Source: JAABRB01 sp041617635 (GTDB lineage: Bacteria; Pseudomonadota; Gammaproteobacteria; Burkholderiales; SG8-39). Taken from it: 38,118 nt of DNA. The notes under the pieces were generated by a model. The model did not search any database. It saw only the letters and a list, made by a program, of their open reading frames with translations, and was not told where the DNA came from. Shown piece by piece: positions 7,891 through 16,267 of this stretch. The DNA lies in NCBI GenBank assembly GCA_041617635.1, contig JBFJOO010000033.1, forward strand, positions 1 to 38,118. Reading direction: 5' to 3'. Positions within the stretch are counted from its first letter, which is position 1. The number at the start of each line of letters is the position of its first letter. A program made the translations under genes and the position numbers.

Positions 7891-9597
7891 TCAGAGCTCT
7901 TCGGCGAGGATCATCTCGCTCATGCCCTTGCCGCCGGGCACCATCGGAAAGACGTTTTCGGTCTGGTCGGTCAGGAAATCGAGCAGCACCAGGTCGTCGG
8001 TGCGCTTGAACGCCTCGCGCAGGGCTGGCTCGACGTCGGCCGGCTTCTCGATTTGCATGCCGATGTGACCGCACGCCTCGGCGAGCTTCACGAAATCCGG
8101 CAGCGCATCCATGTACGACTCGGAATACCGGTTGCCATGGAAGAACTGCTGCCACTGCCTCACCATGCCCATGTAGCGGTTGTTCAGGTTGATCACCTTG
8201 ATGGGCAGCCGATACTGCTTGCAGGTGGAAAGCTCCTGCATGCACATCATGAAGCTCGCCTCGCCGGTCACGCAGGCCACCGTCGCGCCCGGATTGGCGA
8301 GCTGCACGCCCATCGCCGCGGGCAGACCGAATCCCATCGTCCCCAGGCCGCCGGAATTGATCCAGCGGCGCGGCTTGGCGAACTTGTAGAACTGCGCTGC
8401 CCACATCTGGTGCTGGCCGACATCCGAGGTGATGAACGCGTCGCCTCCGGTCACTTCGTAGAGCTTCTCGATGACGTGCTGCGGCTTGATGATCGCGCTG
8501 GCGCGGTCGTAGCGCAGGCAGTCGCGGGCGCGCCAGAGCTCGATCTGCGCCCACCAGCTCTTGAGCGCCTGTGCGTCGAGCTTCCCGACCTGCGGCTCGA
8601 GCTGCCGCGTCAGGTCCTCCAGTACGTCGGGGACGTGTCCGACGATCGGCACGTCGACCTTGACGCGCTTCGAGATCGACGACGGGTCGATGTCGATGTG
8701 AATGATCTTGCGCGGCACGGAGCCAAAGTGGGCGGGGTTGCCGATGACGCGGTCGTCGAAGCGCGCGCCGATAGCGAGCAGCACGTCGCAGTGCTGCATT
8801 GCCATGTTCGCCTCGTATGTGCCGTGCATGCCGAGCATGCCGATGAATTGCGGGTCGGTCCCGGGATAGCCGCCCAGCCCCATCAGCGTGTTCGTGATCG
8901 GAAAGCCGAGCAGCTTCACCAGCTTGATCAGCTGGGGTGCCGCCTCCGAGAGCACGACGCCGCCGCCGGTGTAGACCATCGGCCGTTGCGCTTCGAGAAT
9001 CAGCTGCGCCGCCTTCTTCACCTGGCCGGGGTGCCCCTTGATGACCGGACTGTAGGACCGCATCGGTACCGACTCGGGGTACTCGAACACGCACGTCGCA
9101 AGCGTGATGTCCTTCGGAATGTCGACCAGCACCGGCCCGGGACGCCCGGTCCGGGCGAGGTAGAACGCCTTCTTGATCGTCGGGGCGATCGCGCGCACAT
9201 CCTTCACCAGGAAGTTGTGCTTCACGCACGGCCGCGTGATCCCGACCGCATCGACCTCCTGGAACGCGTCCTGCCCGATGGCGTGCGTGGGGACCTGGCC
9301 GGTGATGATCACCATCGGAATCGAGTCCATGTAGGCCGTCGCGATTCCGGTCACCGCGTTGGTGACTCCCGGTCCCGATGTGACGAGGCATACGCCGACC
9401 TTCTGGCTGGCGCGCGAGTAGCCGTCGGCGGCGTGCGAGGCGCCCTGCTCATGTCGTACCAGCACGTGCTTGACCTTGTCCTGCTTGAACAACTCATCGT
9501 AGATCACGAGAACCGCACCACCGGGGTAGCCGAACACGTACTCCACCCCCTCGGCCTGCAGGCACTTGACGACGATCTCTGCCCCACTGATTTCCAT
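7891..9597 (-). CDS. ilvB: Acetolactate synthase large (catalytic) subunit
   Basis: 568 residues. A thiamine-diphosphate- and FAD-dependent enzyme that condenses pyruvate with pyruvate or 2-oxobutyrate, opening the branched-chain amino acid pathway. The N-terminal TPP domain has the catalytic Glu region (VFGYPGGAVLVIYDEL). The central FAD domain includes ANMAMQHCDVLLAIGARFDD. The C-terminal TPP-binding domain has VTGEASFMMCMQELST and NLNNRYMGMVRQWQ. It is the first gene of the run toward pssA. The upstream interval shared with the divergent sigma factor gene has an AT-rich patch that probably contains its promoter. Confidence 0.97.
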   Translation of the reverse strand: MEISGAEIVVKCLQAEGVEYVFGYPGGAVLVIYDELFKQDKVKHVLVRHEQGASHAADGYSRASQKVGVCLVTSGPGVTNAVTGIATAYMDSIPMVIITGQVPTHAIGQDAFQEVDAVGITRPCVKHNFLVKDVRAIAPTIKKAFYLARTGRPGPVLVDIPKDITLATCVFEYPESVPMRSYSPVIKGHPGQVKKAAQLILEAQRPMVYTGGGVVLSEAAPQLIKLVKLLGFPITNTLMGLGGYPGTDPQFIGMLGMHGTYEANMAMQHCDVLLAIGARFDDRVIGNPAHFGSVPRKIIHIDIDPSSISKRVKVDVPIVGHVPDVLEDLTRQLEPQVGKLDAQALKSWWAQIELWRARDCLRYDRASAIIKPQHVIEKLYEVTGGDAFITSDVGQHQMWAAQFYKFAKPRRWINSGGLGTMGFGLPAAMGVQLANPGATVACVTGEASFMMCMQELSTCKQYRLPIKVINLNNRYMGMVRQWQQFFHGNRYSESYMDALPDFVKLAEACGHIGMQIEKPADVEPALREAFKRTDDLVLLDFLTDQTENVFPMVPGGKGMSEMILAEEL

Positions 9598-9880
9598 GCG
9601 ACGAATAGCCAGCTAGTTGTCCCGACGGCGGGTTGCAGGACGGGTTGCAAGCCGCTCAAGGGCGACGAAGAACCGCCCAAAAGCGATGAATGACGGCGAA
9701 ACTATTGAATATATAACGAAAACTGTGGAGGTTACGGGGTCGTCGCCGTTTGGTCAAGCCGACGCGCAGACGCGTTCGTCCCGGCGCGCCAGGCCCGCCC
9801 GCCGCACCCAGTTTGCTACCATCCTGCCGCAGTCGCTCGGCACTCTCAGCCGCGCGTCACTCCTAGAACTGGGCAAACCT
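9598..9880. promoter_or_regulatory. Divergent upstream region between ilvB and the sigma factor gene
   Basis: No convincing gene lies between the ilvB start and the conserved part of the sigma factor gene. A marked AT-rich island at about 9700-9727 (ATTGAATATATAACG) is unlike the GC-rich surroundings and is the best place for promoters in one or both directions. Individual -35/-10 boxes could not be assigned. A short direct repeat, CGGGTTGCA, occurs twice near 9630-9653. Confidence 0.4.
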
Positions 9881-10447
9881 CTGGCCTCGCCTAACGAGCT
9901 CGCCACATTCCTCGCCGGCGTCGAGCGCCGCGCCTACCGGCAGGCGCACTACGCCGTGCGCGATGGCGAGGCCGCGCTCGACATCGTGCAGGACGCAATG
10001 CTGCGCCTGGCCGAGAAATACGGCACTCGCCCGGCGGAAGAGCTGCCGATGCTGTTCCAGCGCATCCTGCAGAACGCCATTCGCGATTTCTTTCGGCGGC
10101 AGAAGGTGCGAACGACCTGGACCACCTTGCTGTCCGCCCTCTTCCCCAACCGCGGCGACGACGATGCCGACCCGCTCGACACCCTCGAAGCGGACCGCGG
10201 ACTGGCCCCTGCCGATGGCCCCCTCGAGGCGCTGGAGAAGTCTCAACTAATTGATTTAATTGACAAAGAAGTAAGGCAGCTCCCGGCGCGTCAACGCCAG
10301 GCGTTCCTGCTTCGTTATTGGGAGGACCTGGACGTTGCCGAAACTGCGCTCGCCATGGGATGCTCGGAGGGCAGCGTCAAAACACATTGCTCGCGTGCGA
10401 CGCACACCTTGGCCGCCGCCCTCAAAGCCAAGGGCGTGGAGCTATGA
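9881..10447 (+). CDS. RNA polymerase sigma factor, sigma-70 family (betaproteobacterial ECF-like)
   Basis: 188 residues from 9881. Region 2 is visible as ALDIVQDAMLRLAEKYG and FQRILQNAIRDFFRRQKVR. Region 4 is LPARQRQAFLLRYWEDLDVA followed by the helix-turn-helix MGCSEGSVKTHCSRATHTL. Homologues I know from Burkholderia begin with a sequence like MASDKELADFLA, which lines up with LASPNELATFLA here, so translation probably starts at or near the CTG at 9881. The frame stays open upstream (GTG 9725, ATG 9686), but that part looks non-coding. The stop overlaps the DUF3619 start as ATGA. Targets are unknown; in this class the gene heads a sigma-DUF3619-DUF3106-RDD cluster. Confidence 0.85.
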   Translation: MASPNELATFLAGVERRAYRQAHYAVRDGEAALDIVQDAMLRLAEKYGTRPAEELPMLFQRILQNAIRDFFRRQKVRTTWTTLLSALFPNRGDDDADPLDTLEADRGLAPADGPLEALEKSQLIDLIDKEVRQLPARQRQAFLLRYWEDLDVAETALAMGCSEGSVKTHCSRATHTLAAALKAKGVEL

Positions 10448-10833
10448 ACGAACGGGAATTCGGCCGCAAGATCGTGCAGACCCTGGACGGCGGGCTCGAT
10501 TTGCCCGCGGAGGTGCTGGCGCGCCTCAAGGCAGCGCGCGCTCAAGCCGTCGCGGCGCAACGCCGCGTCGCGCCCTCATGGACGCTCGCCGTTGCCGACG
10601 GAATCACGGCACGCCTCGCCGGGCCCTCGCAGTGGCTCACGCACGTGCTGCTCCCCGCGGTGCTGATCATGGGTGCGCTGATCGGCCTGGACTACTGGCA
10701 CGACAGCCAGCAACGCGCGCGCGCGGCGGCCGACACTGCCGAGCTCGACACCCGCATCCTGCAAAGCGAGCTGCCGATCGACGCCTATCTGGACCACGGT
10801 TTTCAGGCATGGTTAAAGCGCTCGTCGGAGTAG
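10444..10833 (+). CDS. DUF3619 family single-pass membrane protein
   Basis: 129 residues, overlapping the sigma factor stop (ATGA). A soluble N-terminal ~60 residues (MNEREFGRKIVQTLDGGL) is followed by one transmembrane helix at about residues 62-80 (THVLLPAVLIMGALIGL), then a short part ending LPIDAYLDHGFQAWLKR. Residues in DTRILQSELPIDAYLD are typical of DUF3619. The layout, directly behind a sigma factor with one membrane helix, resembles anti-sigma factors, but no zinc-binding HxxxCxxC motif is present. Function is unknown. Confidence 0.85.
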   Translation: MNEREFGRKIVQTLDGGLDLPAEVLARLKAARAQAVAAQRRVAPSWTLAVADGITARLAGPSQWLTHVLLPAVLIMGALIGLDYWHDSQQRARAAADTAELDTRILQSELPIDAYLDHGFQAWLKRSSE

Positions 10834-11300
10834 CCCTCTGGCTGCTCCTCGCCGCCTCCGCCCTCTCCGCGGGTCCCAGCACCAAGAAGAATCCCACCTG
10901 GGACCAGCTCACGCCGCAGCAGCAGCAGGTCCTCGCGCCCATCCGGGATGAATGGCGGGACCTGGATGCGAATCGCAAGCAGAAGTGGCTGAACATCGTT
11001 AAGCGGTACCGCAAGATGACCCCGAGCGAACAGGCGCGGCTCCAGCAGCGCATGCAGGAATGGGTCAATCTCACGCCCGACCAGCGCAGCGCGGCGCGCT
11101 CCCGGTTTCGCGAGTTCGAGCAGCTCTCGCCGGACCGCAAGGAGACCGTGCGCCGCCAGTGGGAGCAATACCAGCGCGAGCGCGCCGAAGCAGCGCGCGC
11201 GGCCGAGGCAGCGCGCAATGCCGCCGCGAACCCGGCGCCGGAGCCGGGCGCCGAGCCCATGGCGCCCGGGTCCGAAGCGCTCGGCCTGCGGCCGCGGTAG
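10809..11300 (+). CDS. DUF3106 family exported protein
   Basis: 163 residues from the ATG at 10809, which lies inside the end of the DUF3619 gene (25-base overlap). Residues 1-21 are a signal peptide (ALWLLLAASALSAG). The mature part has repeats of the DUF3106 type: WDQLTPQQQQVLAPIRDEW, then MTPSEQARLQQRMQEWVNL, then LSPDRKETVRRQWEQYQ. These form amphipathic helices. An Ala/Pro-rich tail follows. It is probably periplasmic and of unknown function. Confidence 0.85.
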   Translation: MVKALVGVALWLLLAASALSAGPSTKKNPTWDQLTPQQQQVLAPIRDEWRDLDANRKQKWLNIVKRYRKMTPSEQARLQQRMQEWVNLTPDQRSAARSRFREFEQLSPDRKETVRRQWEQYQRERAEAARAAEAARNAAANPAPEPGAEPMAPGSEALGLRPR

Positions 11301-11312
11301 AGATACGACGCC

Positions 11313-11810
11313 GTGTCGCAGGCGGGGAGGAGGCATGCCGGCATCCTCCGGCGACTCGCCGCGATGACCTACGAGTCGCTCGTTGTCGCCGCCATCCTAC
11401 TCGTCGCAACGCTCCTCTTTCACGGCGCGGCGGTCGAGCGCGTGACGGGAGTAGCGCGGGTAATCCTCCAGATTTACCTCGTTACGGTGCTCGGCATCTA
11501 CTTCGTCTGGTTCTGGCGCAGCGGACAGACGCTGCCGATGAAGGCCTGGCGCCTGCGGCTGACCATGCGCGACGGCGGCAACGTCTCCGCGGGACGCGCC
11601 CTAGCGCGCTATCTCGTGGCCGCGATCACCATCGGCTCGAGCTTCGCTGCCGGCCTGTATCTGCGCGAGCACCCCGATTCGGTCGCCGCCTGGACCGCAC
11701 TCGCCCCCGGCGTGGTCAGCGTCGGCTGGGCCGCATTCGATCGCGACCGTCAGTGCCTCTACGACAAGATTGCCGGTACGCGGCTAGTTCTCGTTCAGCC
11801 CAGGGTCTAG
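11313..11810 (+). CDS. RDD family membrane protein
   Basis: 165 residues from a GTG at 11313. Near residue 13 the sequence RRLAAMTYESLVVAAILL is the variant RDD motif, followed by hydrophobic segments at about residues 20-40, 47-66 and 101-121. FVWFWRSGQTLPMKAWRLRL is the conserved middle block, and the end has DRDRQCLYDKIAGTRLV. RDD proteins are small multi-pass inner-membrane proteins of mostly unknown role, some linked to ion transport. It is the last gene in the sigma factor cluster. A small stem (11818-11836, GGAAGG/CCTTCC) follows but lacks a T-tract on this strand. Confidence 0.88.
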   Translation: MSQAGRRHAGILRRLAAMTYESLVVAAILLVATLLFHGAAVERVTGVARVILQIYLVTVLGIYFVWFWRSGQTLPMKAWRLRLTMRDGGNVSAGRALARYLVAAITIGSSFAAGLYLREHPDSVAAWTALAPGVVSVGWAAFDRDRQCLYDKIAGTRLVLVQPRV

Positions 11811-11898
11811 CTTAGCGGGAAGGAGGGTAACCTTCCAAAAAGGAACGGACCGCTGCCGCGATTCGAGTCCTGGGAGTCCTCGCCCTACTCCTTACATA

Positions 11899-12972
11899 TC
11901 AACGTCGCTCCACCCACCACATCAATCCGAGCGCGGTCAGGAGGAACAGCAAGCTCGGCATGAGGGCGCTCATGAATGGCGTCCACGTCTGCAGGACGCC
12001 AAGCGTCGTTCCGACGTGATTGAGAAAGTGGAAGAGCACCCCCAGCATCACGCCGGCGAACAGCTTCACGCCGACCCCTCCGGATCGGATGTGGACGTAG
12101 GCGAACGGCAAGGCGAGCGCCATCATGATCAGCGTGGCGAACGGATAGATGAGCTTCTGCCAGAGCGCGATCTCCTGGCGGTTGGTGCGCTGCCGATTCT
12201 CCGAGAGCAGGCGTATGTATTGATACAGGTTCCACGCGGACATCTTCTCGGGGCGCACGAGCAGCGCGGCCAGAATGTCCGGCGTCAGCACGGATTTCCA
12301 GTCCTGATCGACCAGCTTGCTCACCGACGCCGCATCACCCCGGAACTGGGTGCGCGTCACGTCGTACAGGCGCCAGAGATTGTTCCCCTGGTAGTCCCCG
12401 TGAGCGGCTTCGCTGAGCGATACGAGCCGCAGATCGGAATCGAACTCGAAGATACGCACGCCGCGCAGCGTGCTGTCCGGGAGGACGTCGCGAATGTTCA
12501 CGAATCGCGCATCCGATTTCAGCCAGACTCCGCTTTGCAGGCCCGACGAGACCGTCGAGCCCAGGCGCGCCATGCGCAGTTCCTTCGCGGCGCGTTCAGC
12601 GGCCGGCGCCGCGAACTCGCCCGTGATGACGGTGAGGATCACGAAAGCCGATCCGACGCGCGCGAGCATCCCGGCCGCGTCCCGCGGTGAGAACCCCGAT
12701 ACGCGCATCACGGTGTACTCGGAATTGGCCGCCATCGTCGAGAGCGCCACCAGCGTCCCCACCAGCACCGCCACGGGAAACAGCTCGTAGACGTGGCCGG
12801 GCATCGACAGCACCACGAACGCGAGCGCGTGGCGCAGCCGGTAGCCGCCCGTCCCCAGCTCGTCGAGCTCGTTCACCATGTCGAAGAAGGCGAAAAGGGC
12901 GAGGAAAGCGACCATCGCGAACGCGGTTGCGCGGTAGATCTCGCGTGCGAAGTACCTTCTCAGCGTGCTCAT
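11899..12972 (-). CDS. lptG: LPS export ABC transporter permease LptG
   Basis: 357 residues from the ATG at 12972, which overlaps the lptF stop. The protein opens with a cytoplasmic tail and TM1 (AFAMVAFLALFAFFDMVNEL) and has two blocks of three transmembrane helices flanking a periplasmic beta-jellyroll domain (~110-270), as in the YjgP/YjgQ family. With LptF and LptB it extracts LPS from the inner membrane and feeds it to LptC and LptA. The C-terminus ends in a TM helix and WWVERR. The lptF-lptG order and overlap support the assignment as LptG. Confidence 0.93.
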   Translation of the reverse strand: MSTLRRYFAREIYRATAFAMVAFLALFAFFDMVNELDELGTGGYRLRHALAFVVLSMPGHVYELFPVAVLVGTLVALSTMAANSEYTVMRVSGFSPRDAAGMLARVGSAFVILTVITGEFAAPAAERAAKELRMARLGSTVSSGLQSGVWLKSDARFVNIRDVLPDSTLRGVRIFEFDSDLRLVSLSEAAHGDYQGNNLWRLYDVTRTQFRGDAASVSKLVDQDWKSVLTPDILAALLVRPEKMSAWNLYQYIRLLSENRQRTNRQEIALWQKLIYPFATLIMMALALPFAYVHIRSGGVGVKLFAGVMLGVLFHFLNHVGTTLGVLQTWTPFMSALMPSLLFLLTALGLMWWVERR

Positions 12973-14051
12973 AAGCGGCGCCGCAATCCGAAGCGCAGCG
13001 TCGAGCGGCGCCAGAAGAGGAGCACGGTCAGCGCGAGCATCCCGGCATGCAGGACCCACCAGCCGATCGCGAAGCTCAGGCGACCCTGTGCAACCCAGGC
13101 CTGCAGGATGCTGAGCATGTTGCTGTACACGAGGTAGGCGAGCACGGCGAAAACCAGATTGAGCGAGCGGGTTGCGCGGGGGTTGACCGACGAGAGCGGG
13201 ATCGCCAGCAGCGCAAGGTTCAGCGCCACGAGGGGCAGCCCGATGCGCCGCATCAGCTCCGCACGCCAGGCACGATTGTCCGGAGCGTTCACCAGCTCGA
13301 GCGTGGGCACCGACCCTGGCCACCGGTAGGAGGGGGCGCGGTCCTTTCTCTGTATCAGCACCGCGTAGCGCTTGAACTCCATGACACGGTAATCGGCGGT
13401 CCCGGGCACGCCCTCGTACCGCCGCCCGTCAACCAGCACTGCGTACCGGTCGCCGTCCGCGTTCGTCTCGATGTAGCCGCGTCGGCTGACGATCACGCCG
13501 TCGCGGCCATGCTGGCGCCCCGCGATGAATACGTTCTCGACCGTCTGCTTCTCGGGCGACATCGACTCGATGAAAAACACCGCCTTGCCGGAGGGCGGCT
13601 CGCGGAACACGCCGGGCGAGATGAGCGAAACGTCCTCCTGGCTCTCGAGACGATTGCGATACTCGTCGGCGCGCTCGTTGGCCCAGGGAGAAAGCGCGAG
13701 CACGAGCACCGCGATCACGACGATGAGCGGCCCGGCGAACTTCATAACCGGCGTGATCCAGTCGACCGGGGACAAACCGGCCCCCGACCAGATCACCATT
13801 TCCGAGTCGCGGTAGCTGCGCGACATGCCGGCGAGCACGGACACGAAGAGCGTGACCGCGAGCAGGACGGGGATGTAGTTGAGCGCGGTGAATCCGACCA
13901 GTCCGAGCACCGCCTCCACCGGGATACTGCCGCCGGCGGCGCGCCCGAGCAGCCGCACCAGCACCGACGTGACGGCGAGCCCGAGCAGGGCCACGAATAT
14001 CGCCACCGCGTAGTTGCTCATCTCGCGCAGCAGGGAGCGCTGGTAGATCAT
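12969..14051 (-). CDS. lptF: LPS export ABC transporter permease LptF
   Basis: 360 residues from the ATG at 14051 (MIYQRSLLREMSNYAVAIF). Six transmembrane helices are predicted in two triplets (about 15-35, 50-75, 98-120 and 270-290, 297-315, 325-345), with a periplasmic jellyroll domain between them. It is the partner of LptG in the LptB2FG exporter that moves LPS toward the outer membrane. It overlaps lptG by four bases. It is divergent from pepA, a common betaproteobacterial arrangement. Confidence 0.94.
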   Translation of the reverse strand: MIYQRSLLREMSNYAVAIFVALLGLAVTSVLVRLLGRAAGGSIPVEAVLGLVGFTALNYIPVLLAVTLFVSVLAGMSRSYRDSEMVIWSGAGLSPVDWITPVMKFAGPLIVVIAVLVLALSPWANERADEYRNRLESQEDVSLISPGVFREPPSGKAVFFIESMSPEKQTVENVFIAGRQHGRDGVIVSRRGYIETNADGDRYAVLVDGRRYEGVPGTADYRVMEFKRYAVLIQRKDRAPSYRWPGSVPTLELVNAPDNRAWRAELMRRIGLPLVALNLALLAIPLSSVNPRATRSLNLVFAVLAYLVYSNMLSILQAWVAQGRLSFAIGWWVLHAGMLALTVLLFWRRSTLRFGLRRRL

Positions 14052-14351
14052 GGGACGGTCGGCGCCAAATCGTACTTGGGGTACGCGGAGTCCGTAGGAA
14101 ACGTCGCGCGGCGCGGCGCGCGCAACGTTGGGTGGGGCGCGGCGCGGGTCGGGTCCATCACGCGCGATCCGCGAGCACGCCGCACGCCGCCAGCGCGCCG
14201 CTTTGACGAGCACAAAGCAAAGCGGGGATAATTGCGCCGCACGTCGCCAGACGACGAAGCCGATAAACGAACCCGAACAAGCGAACCCGAACAACGAATC
14301 CGCCAACGAATCCGATAATGTTCGATCGCCGTTCACCCTCCGGAGTCTGAC
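14052..14351. promoter_or_regulatory. 300-base divergent region between lptF and pepA
   Basis: No gene seen. On the plus strand TTGACG (14201-14206) and GATAAT (14227-14232) resemble -35 and -10 boxes for pepA, but the 20-base spacer is longer than ideal. Between that and the pepA start there is a degenerate tandem repeat, listed separately. No clear lptF promoter could be read. Confidence 0.4.
14268..14318. repeat. Degenerate 12-14 base tandem repeats in the pepA leader
   Basis: Four units in a row: CGAACCCGAACAAG, CGAACCCGAACAA, CGAATCCGCCAA and CGAATCCGATAA. They lie between the candidate pepA promoter and its start codon, so they would be part of the 5' untranslated RNA. Confidence 0.7.
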
Positions 14352-15842
14352 TTGGAATTTAGCATAAAAGCAGGAGCGCCTGAGCGTATCGCCTCGGACT
14401 GCGTCGCCGTCGGCGTCTTCGAGAAACGCAAGCTCACGCCGGCCGCCGAATCGCTCAATCGGGCGGCACGGGGAAAGTTGCACGACGTGCTCAAGCGCGG
14501 CGATATGGACGGTCGGGCGGGAACGACGCATTTGCTCTCGTCTGTCCCACGCGTCGCGACCGAGCGCGTGCTGCTGGTCGGCCTGGGGCGGGAGAACGAG
14601 TTCGGCGCCAAGCAATATCGCAACGCGGTCAGGACGGCGGTGAACGCGCTCGCCGACACCGGCGTGCGTGACGTCCACCTGTGCCTTCCCGAACAGCATG
14701 TCGAGGGCAAGGACATGGATTGGATGCTGCGCCACGCGGCCGTCACGGCGGCCGACGCGCTCTACCAGTTCGAGGAGATGAAGAGCAAGAAAAGCCCGGC
14801 GCGCAGGCTGCGTGCCGTCACTTTCGCGCGGCCGGGGCGTGCGGCAGCGGGCGATCGAGGGCTCGTCGAGGGACGCGCGATCGCGGCCGGCATGGCGCTC
14901 GCGCGCGACCTCGGAAATCTGCCCGCCAACATCTGCACGCCCACCTACCTTGCCGAGCAAGCGATCAAGCTCGGCAAGTCGTGGAAGCTCGCGGTCCGGG
15001 TCCTGGAGCGGCGCGACATGGAGCGGCTCGGGATGGGTTCGCTGCTCTCGGTCGCGCGCGGATCGCGCCAGCCCCCCAAGCTGATCGTCCTGCAGTACAA
15101 CGGCGCCCCGAAGCGCGACAACAAGCCGGTAGTGCTGGTCGGCAAGGGCGTCACATTCGACACGGGCGGCATTTCGCTGAAACCGGCCGGCGACATGGAC
15201 GAGATGAAATACGACATGTGCGGCGCCGCGAGCGTGCTCGGCACGCTGCGCGCGGTCGCCGAGATGAAGCTTGCCTGCAACGTCGTGGGTCTCATCCCGG
15301 CGACCGAGAACATGCCGGGCGGCGCGGCGACCCGGCCCGGCGACGTCGTCACCAGCATGTCGGGTCGCACAGTCGAGATCCTCAACACCGATGCGGAAGG
15401 CCGGTTGATTCTGTGCGATGCCCTGACCTACGCGGAGCGCTTCAAGCCGCAGGCCGTGGTGGATATCGCCACGCTCACCGGCGCTTGCGTGATCGCGCTC
15501 GGCCATGTGGCGAGCGGGCTTTTCAGCAACCAGGACAAGCTCGCCGAGGAGTTGCTCGACGCCGGCGCGGATGCTTGGGACCGGGCGTGGCGACTGCCGC
15601 TGTGGGACGACTATCAGGAGCAGCTGAAGAGCCCGTTCGCCGACGTGGCGAACATCGGCGGCCGGCCGGCCGGCAGCGTGACCGCAGCCTGCTTTCTCGC
15701 GCGCTTCGCGGAATCCTATTCGTGGGCGCACCTCGACATCGCCGGGACGGCATGGACCTCCGGGAAGAACAAGGGTGCGACCGGTCGCCCGGTGCCGCTA
15801 CTCTCCACGTTCCTCATCGGTCGGAGCGGGAAACCGCGTTGA
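14352..15842 (+). CDS. pepA: Leucyl aminopeptidase (M17 family)
   Basis: 496 residues from a TTG, supported by CGGAG six to seven bases upstream and by the family-typical start (EFSIKAG). M17 enzymes are hexameric cytoplasmic zinc/manganese aminopeptidases. The catalytic C-terminal domain has VGKGVTFDTGGISLKP with metal/catalytic residues, and the NTDAEGRL signature. E. coli PepA also binds DNA in Xer recombination and carAB control; whether this protein does is unknown. The stop overlaps the holC start as TTGA, so the two are translationally coupled. Confidence 0.96.
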   Translation: MEFSIKAGAPERIASDCVAVGVFEKRKLTPAAESLNRAARGKLHDVLKRGDMDGRAGTTHLLSSVPRVATERVLLVGLGRENEFGAKQYRNAVRTAVNALADTGVRDVHLCLPEQHVEGKDMDWMLRHAAVTAADALYQFEEMKSKKSPARRLRAVTFARPGRAAAGDRGLVEGRAIAAGMALARDLGNLPANICTPTYLAEQAIKLGKSWKLAVRVLERRDMERLGMGSLLSVARGSRQPPKLIVLQYNGAPKRDNKPVVLVGKGVTFDTGGISLKPAGDMDEMKYDMCGAASVLGTLRAVAEMKLACNVVGLIPATENMPGGAATRPGDVVTSMSGRTVEILNTDAEGRLILCDALTYAERFKPQAVVDIATLTGACVIALGHVASGLFSNQDKLAEELLDAGADAWDRAWRLPLWDDYQEQLKSPFADVANIGGRPAGSVTAACFLARFAESYSWAHLDIAGTAWTSGKNKGATGRPVPLLSTFLIGRSGKPR

Positions 15843-16267
15843 CGCGCATCGACTTCTATCACGACGCCCCGGACCGGCTGCAGGTCGCGTGCCGCCTCGC
15901 CGCGAAGGCCGCCCAGCAGAAACTGCGGGTGCTCATCTACGCCCCGGACGCGGAAACCGCGCGCGCGATCGACCGGTTGCTCTGGACCACCCCGCCGACA
16001 GGCTTCCTGCCGCATTGCATGACGCATGATCGTCTGGCTCCGGAAACGCCGGTCGTGATCGCCGCCGATGCCGATGCGACCCCGCACGACGAGGTGCTCG
16101 TGAACCTCAGCGCCGAGCGGCCGGCGCATTTCGCGCGGTTCCAGCGGCTGGTCGAGATCGTCGGCCGCGAGGAGGCGGACCGCGCCGCCGCCCGGGACCG
16201 CTATCGGTTCTATCGGGAACGCGGGTACGAGATATACACTCACAATCTGAGTCATGGCGACCGATGA
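15839..16267 (+). CDS. holC: DNA polymerase III chi subunit
   Basis: 142 residues from a TTG that overlaps the pepA stop. The start TRIDFYHDAPDRLQVACRLA and the blocks RVLIYAPDAETARAIDRLLW, GFLPHC and RYRFYRERGYEI match HolC. This subunit links the clamp-loader complex (through psi) to single-stranded DNA-binding protein. Position after pepA and before valS is the conserved arrangement. The end overlaps the next gene by 14 bases. Confidence 0.93.
   Translation: MTRIDFYHDAPDRLQVACRLAAKAAQQKLRVLIYAPDAETARAIDRLLWTTPPTGFLPHCMTHDRLAPETPVVIAADADATPHDEVLVNLSAERPAHFARFQRLVEIVGREEADRAAARDRYRFYRERGYEIYTHNLSHGDR

Noticed and set aside
9617..9880. N-terminal extension of the sigma factor as real coding sequence
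   Set aside because: Composition is unlike the conserved part, family proteins start at about 9881, and the segment covers the AT-rich divergent promoter area.
11811..11840. Stem GGAAGG/CCTTCC followed by A residues after the RDD gene
   Set aside because: On the plus strand the tract is A rather than T, and on the minus strand the hairpin is not followed by T residues, so neither orientation gives a standard terminator.
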